Assembly: GCA_950022295.1 (NCBI GenBank)
Contig: OX465598.1
Location: forward strand, 90,000,001-90,064,000
Reading direction: 5' to 3'
Length of the DNA: 64,000 bases
DNA from: Bromus sterilis
Taxonomy: Eukaryota > Streptophyta > Magnoliopsida > Poales > Poaceae
Of the stretch, positions 47,814-59,387 are shown in pieces (the first letter of the stretch is position 1; every line of letters starts with the position of its first letter). Made by a program: the position numbers and the translations under genes. The notes beneath the pieces were generated by a model. The model saw only the letters and a program-made list of their open reading frames with translations. It did not search any database and had not been told where the DNA came from.

Positions 47814-50800
47814 TTTAGGTTTGTGCTTTTCCAAGCTTGCATTTTTGCATCTTGAAAAAAATTGCAAAAGAAAAAGAATTGGGGAAAAGAAAAGCCCCAA
47901 AGCATTTTAATAAAAAGGCCAGACAAAAATCTTTTTCCAAAAATGCTTTGAACATTTTGAAAAGTCTTATAAATGGGCATGATCACTTTTCATGTGAAGT
48001 GGGTCCCACTCCATGCTCATGGATTTTTCAAAAAGTCCAAAAGGGTCATGGAAATTAAATCAAATACCTATTTGAATTGGAATTCAAATAATTTGAATTT
48101 CAAAAATTCCCAAAACTTGGGGTTGACTAGTACTAAGTCACCTAGAGTTTATAAAATTATTTGGGGGTTTTGATAAAATGCCCTAGTATTTATTTTTAGG
48201 GCAAAACAAAAAGAACAGAAAACAAATAAAAGAAAAACAAAAGAAAAGGGGAAAATCCCACCTTACCTGGGCCCAACTCAGGGAGGTGGCCCAGCCCAGG
48301 GGCAGGACTGTCTTCCTCCCCGAGCCAGGCAGACTGCTGTCGCCGTGGAGGGCATGCCGTCGCCGTGCCACCTCCACCCTGCTTGCCCCGTGGCCTTCTA
48401 GCACCTGCCGTGGACGCCCTGGAGCCCCCAGGTCCTTCTTCACCCTCTCCCAGTTCGTCCCGCTCCCTCTCTCGCCGTTTTCTGCGCAAGCCCGAGAGCT
48501 CTCCTCGCCGCCGACGCGAGCCGACGTGGCCACAAGCCTCCCCAAGCCGTCACACCTTGTCTGGAGGCATCCCCGGCGACCACAAGCTCGACCCGCGCCT
48601 TCAATTTGAGCAGAGGACCACTGGAGGAGACGCCATCTTCAAGGGTTTGCCGCCGGCCGCCATGTACTCCGGCGAGGATAGCGCCACCGCCAGCCCCTCC
48701 ACTGCCTCGCCGTGCTTCCCTTCACGCTCCTGGTGAGCTAGCGGTCGTTTCCCCCCTCCTAGCGCTCCTCCTCGTGCCGTGCCTCACCTTCCCCGCCACC
48801 GCAGTAGCTCCGGCCGCCGTATCCTTCGTCGTGGACGTGGCCACAGGCCGTCCCGTGGTGCCCCGACAGCTCCAATGGACGCGCGACGACGAGAGCTTCC
48901 TCCCAGTGCCTCCCCGCTCCTCCCCCGTGCCCGTTTCCCCTCTCCGGCGTGAACTCCGGCCGGCTACAGTGAGTCCGGCGACCCGCGCCATTAGCCCCAG
49001 CTAACCCCCCTTCTAATCCCCTCTCTTCTCTCACTAACGCTGGGCCCAGAGCCCTAATCAAATTGGTTTAAAATTAAACAGAGTTAATTAACCGCCAGTG
49101 AGGCTGACAGGTGGGGCCGCCCTGTTAGTTGACTGGTCAAACCCCCTGACGTCAGCATGACCTAGTGATGACGCAGTAAATCCTAAATAAATCATTTATT
49201 CAGTAAATTCCAGAAAATAAGCAAAACTTAGAAATTGAATAACTTTTCAATCGTAACTCCAAATTCAAAGTGTAATATATGAAAAATTATCAGAATAAAA
49301 TTCTCTATCCAAATAACCAACTTTCAACCATGTTTGAAATGTTTAAAATAAGGGATCAGTAGCATTTTGCTATTAGGCTCTTTTGTATTAAATCAAATAA
49401 ATTACAATGCTCATTTGAAATTCAACCAATGCATTGCAATACACATCACTTACACTTCAGGAGCATTTCACACACATGACCAATTGGTTTACAACGAACA
49501 AACTTTAGCAAATGCAAGTTGACCAAATTTGAATAACACTTGGAGTTTGAATTTGAAGTCACTTTTCAAATCAACTTCAATTAACATGTTGCAAATTAAA
49601 CCTAAGTCACCTCAGCACCTTGCCATGCCTTGTTTTACATATTGATTGTGCATTGTATTATCTTGATTGAGCTTTACTTCCAGTGCTTCGGTGATTGCAT
49701 CTTCTCGGTAGAGTTGATCTCGGAGACGAGTTCAACCTCACGTCAGAAGAGTGTTACATCGTGATCGTCAGCAAGGAAAGCACCCCCTCTTTGATCATGT
49801 CGATAAAATCCAAGTTCCCTCTCTTTCTCGCAAATGCATGTTTAGGAGGTTACCATGATACGTTCTACCGCTAGTTGAACCTATTCCTTTGCATGACCTA
49901 TCATTTTGTCACAGTAGTAAGCAAACCACAATCCTAGCAGATGTAGGAGTTGGTTGTTATCTTGTGGCCCCTGCAACTGTTACAGCTTATTGCATGCTTA
50001 GAGTTGTTACCTGAGGCTACTCTGTTGTGAGTCGGTATGGTAGTGATCATGTGAATGATGGTGGTAACGTGTTGGTGAATCTACCCTAAACAAAGGTGGA
50101 CGATGAGAGGCTGTGTAGGAGTACACAGTGGGTTGTCTCGTTGAACACTTCCTTGAGCCCGAGTTCTTGTGTTGTTATCCAAGACTAAGAGTACGACCAC
50201 ACATTGGGCTCACTTACCCCTCTCGGCCTAGTACCTCACCCCGGACCTGTCCAGGAGTCACAAGTAGTTCGAACTTTAAACGATCTCAAGCAGGTACACC
50301 AAGGTAAGTGGTGGACGTAGGTTGTGGGCACGTTGAATCAAGTGATCATGATCGAGTTGAGCTTGATGGCGGTCACACAACGTTTGAGTCCGCATCGGAA
50401 AAATCGGCCGGATTCCGATTGTGGTCCCAACTCAAATAGGCGACTCCCTAGGACTAGAGATGGTATCGTGAGTGAAGTGTCGTGGCAGCATCCTCGCCGG
50501 TACTCACTTGAAGGGTCCATCCCCAGGTGGTAAATGATGAGGCGTGTGTGTAGCAGTACACCCCTGCAGGGTTAATGAACTATTCGAATAGCCGTGTCCG
50601 CGGTTATGGACTACTTGGAGACCTTTACTTGATCATAGATAACTTGAACCGGATTCTTATAAAACTTGCCAAGATAAGTGTGAGTGCTATGGCGTGCTTC
50701 CTCGTGGGGAAGTCGAGGAAGTATCCATAGTGGAGTATTGGTTGGAGACTGTTACTTGGACTCGTGTACGCTTCTTACCTCTTTCTGGTATTTGTAGTAC

Positions 50801-51746
50801 ATGACTAGCCAAGTCAAAGCTGGCACTTCTGCAAGTGAAACCCCACCTCCCTTTTCCTTGTTACATGTGCATGAGTAGTATAGTTCCTATGTAAGTCTTG
50901 CTGAGTACAATTTTGTACTCACATTTGCTTATTCTATGTTTTAGAGACGAGACCACTGACCCTGATGGTGGCCTCTACCTCGAGCTCGACGTGGACCAAG
51001 TCGTATAGTTCCAGGCAGCATCCTGTGCCCTCTGGAGGGTCGTTGTACTTTTATTTCAGGCTTCTTAAGCCATTTTTAAAACTTGTGTTTACTAAGACAT
51101 AATTTGCTTCCGTTGATGTTTGATGAAATGTTGGATCACAAACATGTGATCTCTGCTTGTAATACAACTACTATGTCTGCTCTGTTTAGCAGAAGTTATA
51201 AAGACTGAGTTTGTAGAGTTCATGTTGTGATTACCATCTGTTTATACTAGACATGTGTGCTGCGTGTATGATTATAACATGCATGTCTTAGTATGGGTTT
51301 TCGTGACCTTAGTTTTGATCTGGCTGGCGGTCTTTTATACACCAAGTGGCCCTTTGATGTGCGCAGCTTGGGGCATCGCGATGCGATTGTTCGTGACTCT
51401 GTCACGTGCACACTTTTTTTGTATGATCGAGCCCGCCCTAGACCCCGACTAAGTGATTGGGCTGGAGTAAGTCTATGTAAGGGTTATGATTCAATCGATA
51501 ACATGGTTGAGGCGACTTGTCTATGAGTATGGGATTCACCACCCATAAGCATTTAGACTTGTGAGCGGACGATGAGGACCCATCTCAGTTGATCATCCGG
51601 CCTGGATGGGATGCCCCTCACGTTCGATGCTTACCGAGAGTGATCTGTGATTGGCCTTGTCTGCTTAGACAAGTGGGTACGGCTCTCGGCTCTCCATGTG
51701 ATTGCATTGTGACCGGAATTACATACGCTAACCCCGGGTCCCGACA
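47800..51746 (+). repeat. 3' LTR of element D
   Basis: 3947 bp, nearly identical along its length to the 5' LTR. It ends GTCCCGACA and is followed by the CCTTT target duplication and the resumed integrase frame of E. Confidence 0.94.
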
Positions 51747-52591
51747 CCTTTTCACCTCTAAGTTCTGGCAGGCCTTTCAAAAGGCGATTGGTACGACAGT
51801 GTTGTTCAGTACCGCTTATCACCCTCAGACAAGTGGGCAAGTCGAGTGCGTGAACCAAATCCTTGAGGACATGCTTCGGGCATGTGTCATCTCGTTTGGC
51901 ATGAAGTGGGAGGAATGCTTGCCGTATGCTGAGTTCTCTTACAACAACAGCTATTAGGCAAGTCTGCAGGCAACACCGTTTGAAGTATTGTATGGCCGCA
52001 AGTGCAGGACACCTTTGAACTGGTCCGAGACAGGTGAGGCAGCTATTCGGTCCAAATGTGATCCAAGAGGCAGAGGGCAGAGTGAAGATTGTCCGAGAGA
52101 ACCTAAAGGCAGCACAGTCTAGGCAGAAGGCCTATTATGACAAAAGGCACCGTGGTGTAGCGTTTCAGGTTGGTGATTGGGCGTACCTGAGAGTTTCTCC
52201 ATTGAGGGGAACTCACCGCTTTGGCATCAAAGGAAAGCTCGCTCCAAGATTTGTTGGACCTTTCCGCATCCTTGATACTAGAGGACCTCTTGCCTCTCGG
52301 CTCGAGCTTCCAGAGAGTCTGTCCATGGTGCATGACGTGTTCCATGTGTCCCAGCTAAAGCAGTGCTTCAAGCAGCCAGAGCAGGTTGTTGACTTGGGCG
52401 AGATATAGCTGAGTGCGGATCTTTCCTACTCAGAGTGTCCAGTCCGTGTTCTTGAGACGTCCGAGCACAAGACTCGCAACAAGACCGTCAAGTTCATGAA
52501 AGTTCTGTGGGCACATCATTCGGAGAAGGAAGCAACGTGGGAGCGTGAAGATCATCTCCGTTCTGAGTATCCTGAGTTGTTTCAGGCTTAG
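51747..52591 (+). pseudogene. gag-pol: gag-pol of element E, part after the D insertion
   Basis: Resumes in integrase at LFTSKFW and includes the third catalytic region (HPQTSGQVE, with E in place), the C-terminal integrase domain and a chromodomain-like tail (AHHSEKEATWE). TAG stops at 51955-51957 and 52406-52408 again fit CAG-to-TAG. A one-base shift occurs near 52030-52040. The frame ends at TAG 52589-52591, just before the hairpin and polypurine tract (GGTGGGGGAGTGC, 52615-52627). Confidence 0.88.
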
Positions 52592-52627
52592 ATCTCGGGA
52601 CGAGATCCAGTGTTGGTGGGGGAGTGC

Positions 52628-55600
52628 TGTAACAGCCCATGTGCAATAAATGAAAAACACCATGAGATTGTACTTTGTCTGTTGACTTTGTAACTTGGCA
52701 TGATGCTAAAGATTATAATTTCATGTGGTGATTTAAATTTGCATTTGGATTGGAGCCCATTTGGATTGTTTGTTTTTGCATCCAAAATGGTTCAAGAAGG
52801 GTGTTTGGTGATTTGTTCCATTTTCTTTTGATCTCCCCTAGATCCCAACCTTGGCCCATCCTTTTCTTTTGCAAGTCTAATAGTTTTCAAATGGTCAAAT
52901 CATTTTTGTCATCAACAAAAACAGTGGCTATAGTTCAAAGTGTTCCTTGAATTAAAAAATGAGCTCACATTTTGTTGTTGCCAAAAATGCCCAAACCATT
53001 TTTGTAAATTGAGGAATAATGCAAGGATAATTATACATATTTTTATGTATTTTTCTTACTTGTATTTAAATCCAGATAACCCAAACCCTCCTCTGATTTT
53101 TTTAAAAAAGAAAAGTAGGGCAGAGGGGCCTGTTTATTTTTTTCTTTCCTTTTCCTGTCGTTGGCCCAGCCCAACTAGGCCTTGCTCCCCCTCCTGGGCT
53201 CTAGCCCATGCCGAAGGGGTAAGTGGCAACGCCCCCAGCCTTTTGATCTTCATCGGACGACCCTTGAGCGTCGCCTTTCCAGCGTGTCTGGGGGGCCTCG
53301 CCGGGCTCTCTCACACCAGCGTCCACGCGGGCGAGCACGGCCGTCGACGTGGCCGGAGGGCTCCCCTTCTTAAGCGAGACCCCGTGCCAGCTCCGGGAAA
53401 CCTAGGGTTTCGCGTTCCCCCGTCCAATTTCTCTCTGCCGCCACATCTGCTGTTCCTGGAGACCTCTCCTGTTCCGCCATGCCGCACGGTGAGGAGCCCT
53501 AATTCGTCGTCGTTCCCCCTCGACTTCGAGCTTCTGTCTGCGTCCTGCGACACCCGTGCTGAACCGCGTCGTCTCCCCCTCGCAGGTTCGAGTTAGGTGG
53601 AGCTGGACGCCCCCTCAACGACGACCTCCGCCTCGTCCGTCTTCGTCTCCGACAACGGCCTCGTCTCCCTCCACCTCTCCGGCGCGTTCCCGTCGTCACC
53701 GAGCCCCTCTAGGTGAGCTATCACAGTCCCTCGTGGCCCGTGCGTAGATCCCGAGAAGTAGCCGCGTAGTGCCTCATGCCCGGGCCGTGTGTCGCCGTTG
53801 CCGTCGTGCAGCCGTTGCCACCGTGCCCTGGGCATGTCGGGAGTAGTTGCGGGCGTGCCCTGGGGGTGTCCAAAGCGCGCCAACGGCAAGCTAGCGGCCT
53901 CCTTTGGCCTCATGCGTAGGGCGCTGGCCCCTGTCTGAACTTCTTCAGACTGCAGCGCCGCTGTGTCTTTGGGTGAGCCTAGCGTCGCCATCTTAACTGC
54001 TCCGACGAGGGTCCTGTGAAGGAAGTTGGAGGTGGAGGTGCCCTCTGCAAGCCGAGCTTTTCCGTTTGGCTGCTGCCGCTCTAGTTTCGTAGATAGCCTC
54101 GCCGCGGTTTGCTGTCACGAGCGGCCTGAGTCGTCTGGTTCAGAAGCCGCCGAGCCGCACCGTTTTCATTTGTAGATGTCGACGCCGTCGTTCGTTCTCC
54201 GGCCAGATCCCGGCGCGTGCGCGTGCGTGGATGTACCGGCTAGGCCTCCCCAGTGGCCGTTGGGGCAATACCGCAGTGCAGGAATCGCCAGCATCGCCAC
54301 CGTTCGCCGCCGCGGTGTCTGTCAGTGTGCGGGTTCAGAGTTTGGAAAGGGGTGCATCAACCCAAAGTTCCCTGCTAGCCCCATCTCTGTCAAATTCCGT
54401 AGTGTGGCTTAGTGGCAAGGGGGGCTGTGGTGTAGAGGCACGGCGTGGGTTCAATCCCCAGCCAGTGCAAGCCTCCTTTTTTTCCTTTTTGCGAGTGGCT
54501 TGGGCCAGTTGGGCAGGCTGGGCTCAGCCCAGATGCTGCCGCAACCCAAGCTTGGGCCTTGGCGCCCGAGGCCAGCCCAGGAGGCTGTGTCCTTTCTTTT
54601 CTTTTTCCTTTTCTTTTTGTTTTCTTTTCATTTTGGTTCAAATTCAAATTCAATTCTGAATTTGAACTTCAAGCCTTTCTGCCTCAAACATGTGTCCCCA
54701 TATATGTTTCTGGGGTAGTTTGACCCACTGAACACAGTGGTGATGACCATTTTGTAATTTTCCCCCTCAAAATTTTGTGATGTTGGCAAATATGCAAATA
54801 GGCCCCTCAAATTCTTTTGTTTTTGCAATCACTTCCCAAAATTCAAATATGGCAACCCATATATGAATTTTGGGTAGTTTTTCCCAAGGATCAGCATGGT
54901 GATAATGGTTTGACCATTTGAGCCTTTTTTTCAAAATGCATCTAGTGAAACTTTGCACTCAGGTCCCAAAGTTCCTTTCCATGTCATCTTCAAATCTTTG
55001 CGTCTTTGAAAACCAGCCCCTATACATATTTTCATATGCAATGTGGCTGGGTTCCTTTCTTTTGTTGCACCTTTCCGATGTCCAGTTCATCGACATCTCT
55101 CCGTCTCCGGAATCGATGTTCTATTTTCACGTTGTAATTATTTCTGTTAATTGCATTGTTGATCATGTCAGGTTGCCATGTTACTTACACAAAAATAAGG
55201 CTAAGACCCAAGCCATTTTACGTAAATAAGATGCATATGAAGTTGTTGACGTGTCGTCACCACCTTCATTTAAATCTGGCTAGATAGGGTCACATCATGT
55301 CGATTAAACTTGATCATACCATCTTTGCCTGTGCATTGTACCCATTGCTTACTTGTGTGCCTTTTCCTTGCCGGTACTTTACGATAGCACCTGAGACCGC
55401 CGAGGAGACTTACGTGGAGATTTCCGACATCGAGCCCGAGGACCCTGCTGCGTCTGCTTCGACGAACGATTAACCAGGCAAGGGGAAGATTTATACCATT
55501 ACTTGATACCTTTCCGCCTACTGCCTAGCTGTAGCCTAGAACGTTTGATTGATCCTATCCACCTTGTTCATGCCATAATTAAACCAAATAGCCATGATCC

Positions 55601-57114
55601 CCACATCCCAGCAAAACATTGTGTTGCTAAGTTACCGCTGCTCAGCCAATGCTTAGTATGAGTAGGAAAACTTGCTGCTTATCCTATTCTAGGGTTTGGG
55701 ATATCATGTTGCTTAAGGAAGTTGGTTGATATTTATTATTATTATGATGTTAATATTATACTTGACGAATGATTGGAGACCAGGCTGTTCCCTCCAGGTG
55801 TTTTGTTCCATTTGAGTCACCTAGGTCCCGAGTTCCGGGTATTGTGTTTCTTGACGAGCGTGCCTAATCGTGTGTGGGGTTCTATGGGCCCCCCTTGTCT
55901 TACCTACCTAGCTTCGTACAATTCTAGTGGTGGCCCGAGCTGATTTACATTTGCAATGTGTGTGTGCTGGTGGTACCCTAGTTGTTTACGAACCACCCCG
56001 GGCCAGGAGGACATGTTCCTTGGCTGGCCCAAATTGAACGGCTGAGGACCCGGTCTCATATGAGAATTTAACCGGCTATCCAAACCCGAGTCATACGGTA
56101 GAGACCAATTCGAGAGCGTGGCCATCTTTTGAGTTGGGTGTCGACTCACCGGGGGCCACCCGGAGTTGTGCGTTGTTAGTTAGAGGGACTCTGACGTTCC
56201 GGAGTTTCATGCGTTTACCTAGCCAAGTGGAAACCGGGCGTACATGCGAAGCCTATGATGGGCAGTTGGTACACCCCTGCAGGGTTAAATCTTTTCGAAA
56301 AGCCGTGTCCGCGGTTATGGACGACTTGAGACCTACTCCTTGTTCATAGAATAACATCAATTTGAATCATAATTAAAACTTGCCCACCGTGTGAGTACCT
56401 TGGCTGCTTTTCTTCGTCCAGGGGGACCGAGAGAAGATTCAGGTTGTGTTATGTTTGACGTAAGTAGGTGAAATAGAAGACCTATGACGTGATGCCACGT
56501 GTATTCTTGGATCTTACCTCTACTCTAATAGAACGATAGCCACCATATATGCTAGTGCGGCAGCAACCTTTACCTTTATCTTGTCTTACCGTAGGGAGTT
56601 AGTTATCCTGTAATGATATAATCTCACCCCGGTTTTCCTTTTGTGCTTTTACTATTTTGCCTGATCGGCCGCTGCAGTGGACTACTACCTCGACCCGAGA
56701 ACTGGGCGATACTTCGTGGAGGTGCCCCCGGAGGACGACGATGAGGACGACCTCGTTCAGTAGAACCTATAGTTGGGCTTCGACGATCCATGGGTGGACT
56801 ATTTATGTGCAGCCCTCTCTAGGGCAATTTGGCTTTTGACCGTACTCGGTCGTGATTGTCTTCCGCTTGTTGCATGATGTACTGTTGGGTCCACGGACCT
56901 CTGAGATGATGTAATAAATTTCAGTAGCGATGTATGCCCTGGACTCTATATATTTATGTCTTAGTATTAAGTTCATTGTTCATATACCTGTTGTCGAGAA
57001 TCCGGCAGCGACACGAGTGCGAGTGTCATGAGTCGGTGGCTCTTTATGAGCTACTAACTTGAGCGGGACGCGAAAGCGACTAACTCGAGTTAGCATCGCA
57101 TTGGGGGCCATACA
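52628..57114 (+). repeat. Right LTR of element E
   Basis: 4487 bp from TGTAACAGCCC to CCATACA. It shows the same exon-like islands as the left LTR (53479-53488, 55388-55477, 56677-56763), but island 2 has a TAA (55471-55473) where the left copy has TAC. It is followed by a primer-binding site and leader, so it is simultaneously the 3' LTR of E and the 5' LTR of the partial second copy. Confidence 0.92.
54405..54483 (+). other. tRNA-like Pol III cassette inside the right LTR of E
   Basis: A box A match TGGCTTAGTGG (54405-54415) and a box B match GGTTCAATCCC (54448-54458) stand 43 bp apart, tRNA-like spacing, and a run of seven T (54477-54483) follows. The T-arm can form four of five pairs, but the acceptor stem does not pair, so it is not a tRNA gene; a SINE-like or tRNA-derived remnant is likelier. 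The left LTR of E lacks about 140 bp here including box B, bounded by a GGC repeat, suggesting a deletion in the left copy. Confidence 0.45.
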
Positions 57115-58567
57115 ACTTGGTATCAGACCAGGACTGACTGTAGGACCCCTTACTGGCCGAATTTGAGTCTAGAAACTATTTTGTAGTTACTAAGGAAAAA
57201 TCGGAGAGTAGGAACTCTTTCTTTTTCTTCTTACCCCACCCTCCCACCCCTTTTCCGTGAGGAAGTGAAACATTGTTTTCTCTCTACAACTTATCCCCTT
57301 TCAAAACAAATCTCGGTTCTCGTTTACATGAGGCTCCGATTCCTCTATATTTTTTTGCTAGCGACGAGAAGGGTTGGCGTACGTTGAGAACACTGAGCCG
57401 CCACTTGGGGTTGACTGCTCCACCTCGCTTACGGCGTATCTCAGGTGAAACTCCTATACAGGGATGGTTGGCATCCTCCGGATGTGGTTCCTCCCCCTAT
57501 AGGAGACCGCTTCAGCGGGCCACTCAGGGCAGATGTCTCAACGTTCAGGTCTTCGACCACTCGTATATATATTGTTGTGTGCTCACTAGCAGATTATTAT
57601 CTTGGATTCAGATGATCTCGGTTTGGGGATCCCAGTAGCACCTAGCTTTCGACTTTCCGGGTTAACCTTGGTGGAATTTCAGCCTTGGCTTTTTCATACC
57701 TCGTGAGGAAGTTTTGTTGTCAATATTGCTATATCTTCTGGTTACGTCAATGTTTCAATCATGTTCTCATAAGTGTTCCTGTGTACAGGATGCCAAGAGC
57801 GAACATGCCGCCGCCGGAGAACCCTCTCCTTGGGGAGGCCGTGACCGCAGTGGCTCAGGCACAACTGCGATCTTACAGACGCTGCAGAACCAGACTGCGC
57901 AAAGAAATGAGCGACCACAGTACACCACTCTGCAGCAGTTCCTTGCTATCAACCCCCCCCCCCAAGGTTCTCAGAGGCTCGAGACCCGCTGGAGGCGGAT
58001 GACTGGATCGCAGAGATCAAGAAGCACTTCAATGCAAACACCGTCAGACCAGTTGACTACGTCACCTTCGCCTCCTTCCAGCTTCAGGGTGCAGCAGCCA
58101 GCTGGTACGATACCTACAAGGCCAACAAGGGCGATGTTGTCATCACGTGGGCAGATTTCGTCGCAGACTTCATAGCAGCACATATTCCGAGTGGCCTGAT
58201 GGACAGGAAGCGTGAGGAGTTCTTGGCTCTGAGATAGGGTGACAGGTCAGTTCAGGAGTACAACCTGGCCTTCGTCAGGCTCGCCAGGTACGCTCCAGAG
58301 GAGGTCAGCACAGAGGCTAAGAAAATTACCAGGTTCCGTGGAGGTCTCAGTACAGAGATCAAGTACGCGCTCACTCAGTGCAGCCCCACGCTGTTCTCGC
58401 AGTTCGTGGATCAGGATATCCGTCAGGAGTCAGCCAAAGTAGAGTGGGATGCAGACAGGAAGCGCCAGCGAGAGCACAGTTCCGCAGTGATGGTCCACAA
58501 GAAGGCAAAGACGTGGGTCGCAGAGGCACCACCACAGAGGCAGCAGTACCAGCAGAGGGGGCAGTAC
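57115..58567 (+). pseudogene. gag: Second, truncated leader and gag of the E family
   Basis: After the right LTR come a decayed primer site, a leader like that of E, and gag from ATG 57790-57792. Frameshifts arise from a missing G near 57860 and an extended C run at 57953-57963. It shares a TAG (58235-58237) with E (35857-35859) but keeps CAG at three positions where E has TAG (57918, 58085, 58541). It stops after about 780 bp of gag, at a junction with the F LTR sharing CCAAGG. Confidence 0.85.
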
Positions 58568-59135
58568 CAAGGTGGACTACTCACGGTTCATCCGGGAAGC
58601 ATCCATGGTGGTGGAGAAGCTCCCGGAGGTGATTCCTCCCTCCGGCAGGGTGCCGGGAAGAGTTCTTCTAGTGCTCCCGATATTGGAAGCGCGGCGGCGG
58701 CGGAACAGAGGAGAGATCGCGAAAAAGGGTTCCCGTCACGGGGGTTTCATGTTACGGGGAATATATGGGTGAAGGGGGGCAGCCAGGGGGCCATCAGGGG
58801 TCAAGGCGGCCCCCTGGCGCGGCCCCACCCTAGGGCGCGTCGGGAGGGCGCCTGGGGCCCTGGTCGGTCCCCTCTGGCCCCCCTCGGTGATTCCCGAAGC
58901 TTCTTCTGCGCTGATTTTTTATTGTATTTTTCCCGAATTTTTGGAGCACTTTTAATATGGGGGAAACCTGAAATAGAAAAACAGCAGAAAACAGGAACTG
59001 GCACTGGGGTGCACTGAGTTAATAGGTTAATCGAAATATGATCAAAAGTGTATGCAAGTTCATCAATATCATAGCAATATCGCACAAAAGAGTCATGGAG
59101 CAAGCAGAAATTATAGATATGTTTTGGACGTATCA
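58568..59135 (-). repeat. 5' LTR of element F, 5' portion
   Basis: Antisense LTR of the G family. On the minus strand it starts TGATACGTCC at 59135 and runs to the E junction. Together with 29571-30405 it makes one LTR lacking about 265 bp relative to G, lost at the E junction. ACACA follows at 59136-59140 as a possible target duplication whose partner is lost. Confidence 0.8.
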
Positions 59136-59387
59136 ACACACAACAAGTAACTTTTCCCCCAACAAGTACAGAGGGATTGTCAATCCCTCCGGCCTCGTCA
59201 TTTACAAAGGATCAAACGCAAGAGGATAGTAGTGATAATTGCAACGAAAGGAAATAAAGTGGTCAAAAGTGGAGGTGTAAACAGTGGTGGAAATATGGAC
59301 CGGGGTCCCATGATGTTCCCTAGTGATGTCTCTCTCCAAAAGACGATAAAATAGCTAAGCTGGGTAAACAATTTACAGTTTTGCAAT
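59136..59387 (-). repeat. Fragment J: older antisense LTR of the same family
   Basis: The reverse complement matches the 3' third of this LTR family (compare 15756-16005). F inserted at one end and G at the other, so J predates both. Confidence 0.75.

Larger units (their letters stand above)
38957..51746 (+). mobile_element. Element D: complete chromovirus-type Gypsy element nested in E
   Basis: 12,790 bp with two full LTRs and a perfect target duplication CCTTT (38952-38956 and 51747-51751) lying inside the integrase codons of E just after SDRGS. It has a TGGTATCAGAGC primer site (42904-42915), an almost open gag-pol and polypurine tract GAGTGGGGGCGAGT (47786-47799). LTRs differ by only 4 bp in length and are highly similar, so it is among the younger insertions here. 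It is related to element C, but the first part of its LTR is distinct. Confidence 0.95.
30406..58567 (+). mobile_element. Element E: chromovirus-type Gypsy element, LTR-int-LTR-int arrangement, interrupted by D
   Basis: Order: LTR (30406-34740), internal gag-pol (34741-38956), nested element D (38957-51746), remainder of pol (51747-52627), LTR (52628-57114), then a second leader and gag (57115-58567) that stops abruptly. Two LTRs with internal sequence on the right of the second imply a tandem or recombined structure that lost its last pol and LTR. E lies inside the 5' LTR of F. CACTA precedes it (30401-30405), but the matching duplication is lost; about 265 bp of the F LTR is also missing at the right junction. 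Confidence 0.88.

Noticed and set aside
54398..54470. A true tRNA gene
   Set aside because: Boxes A and B fit, but the acceptor stem does not pair and the anticodon arm is not recognisable.
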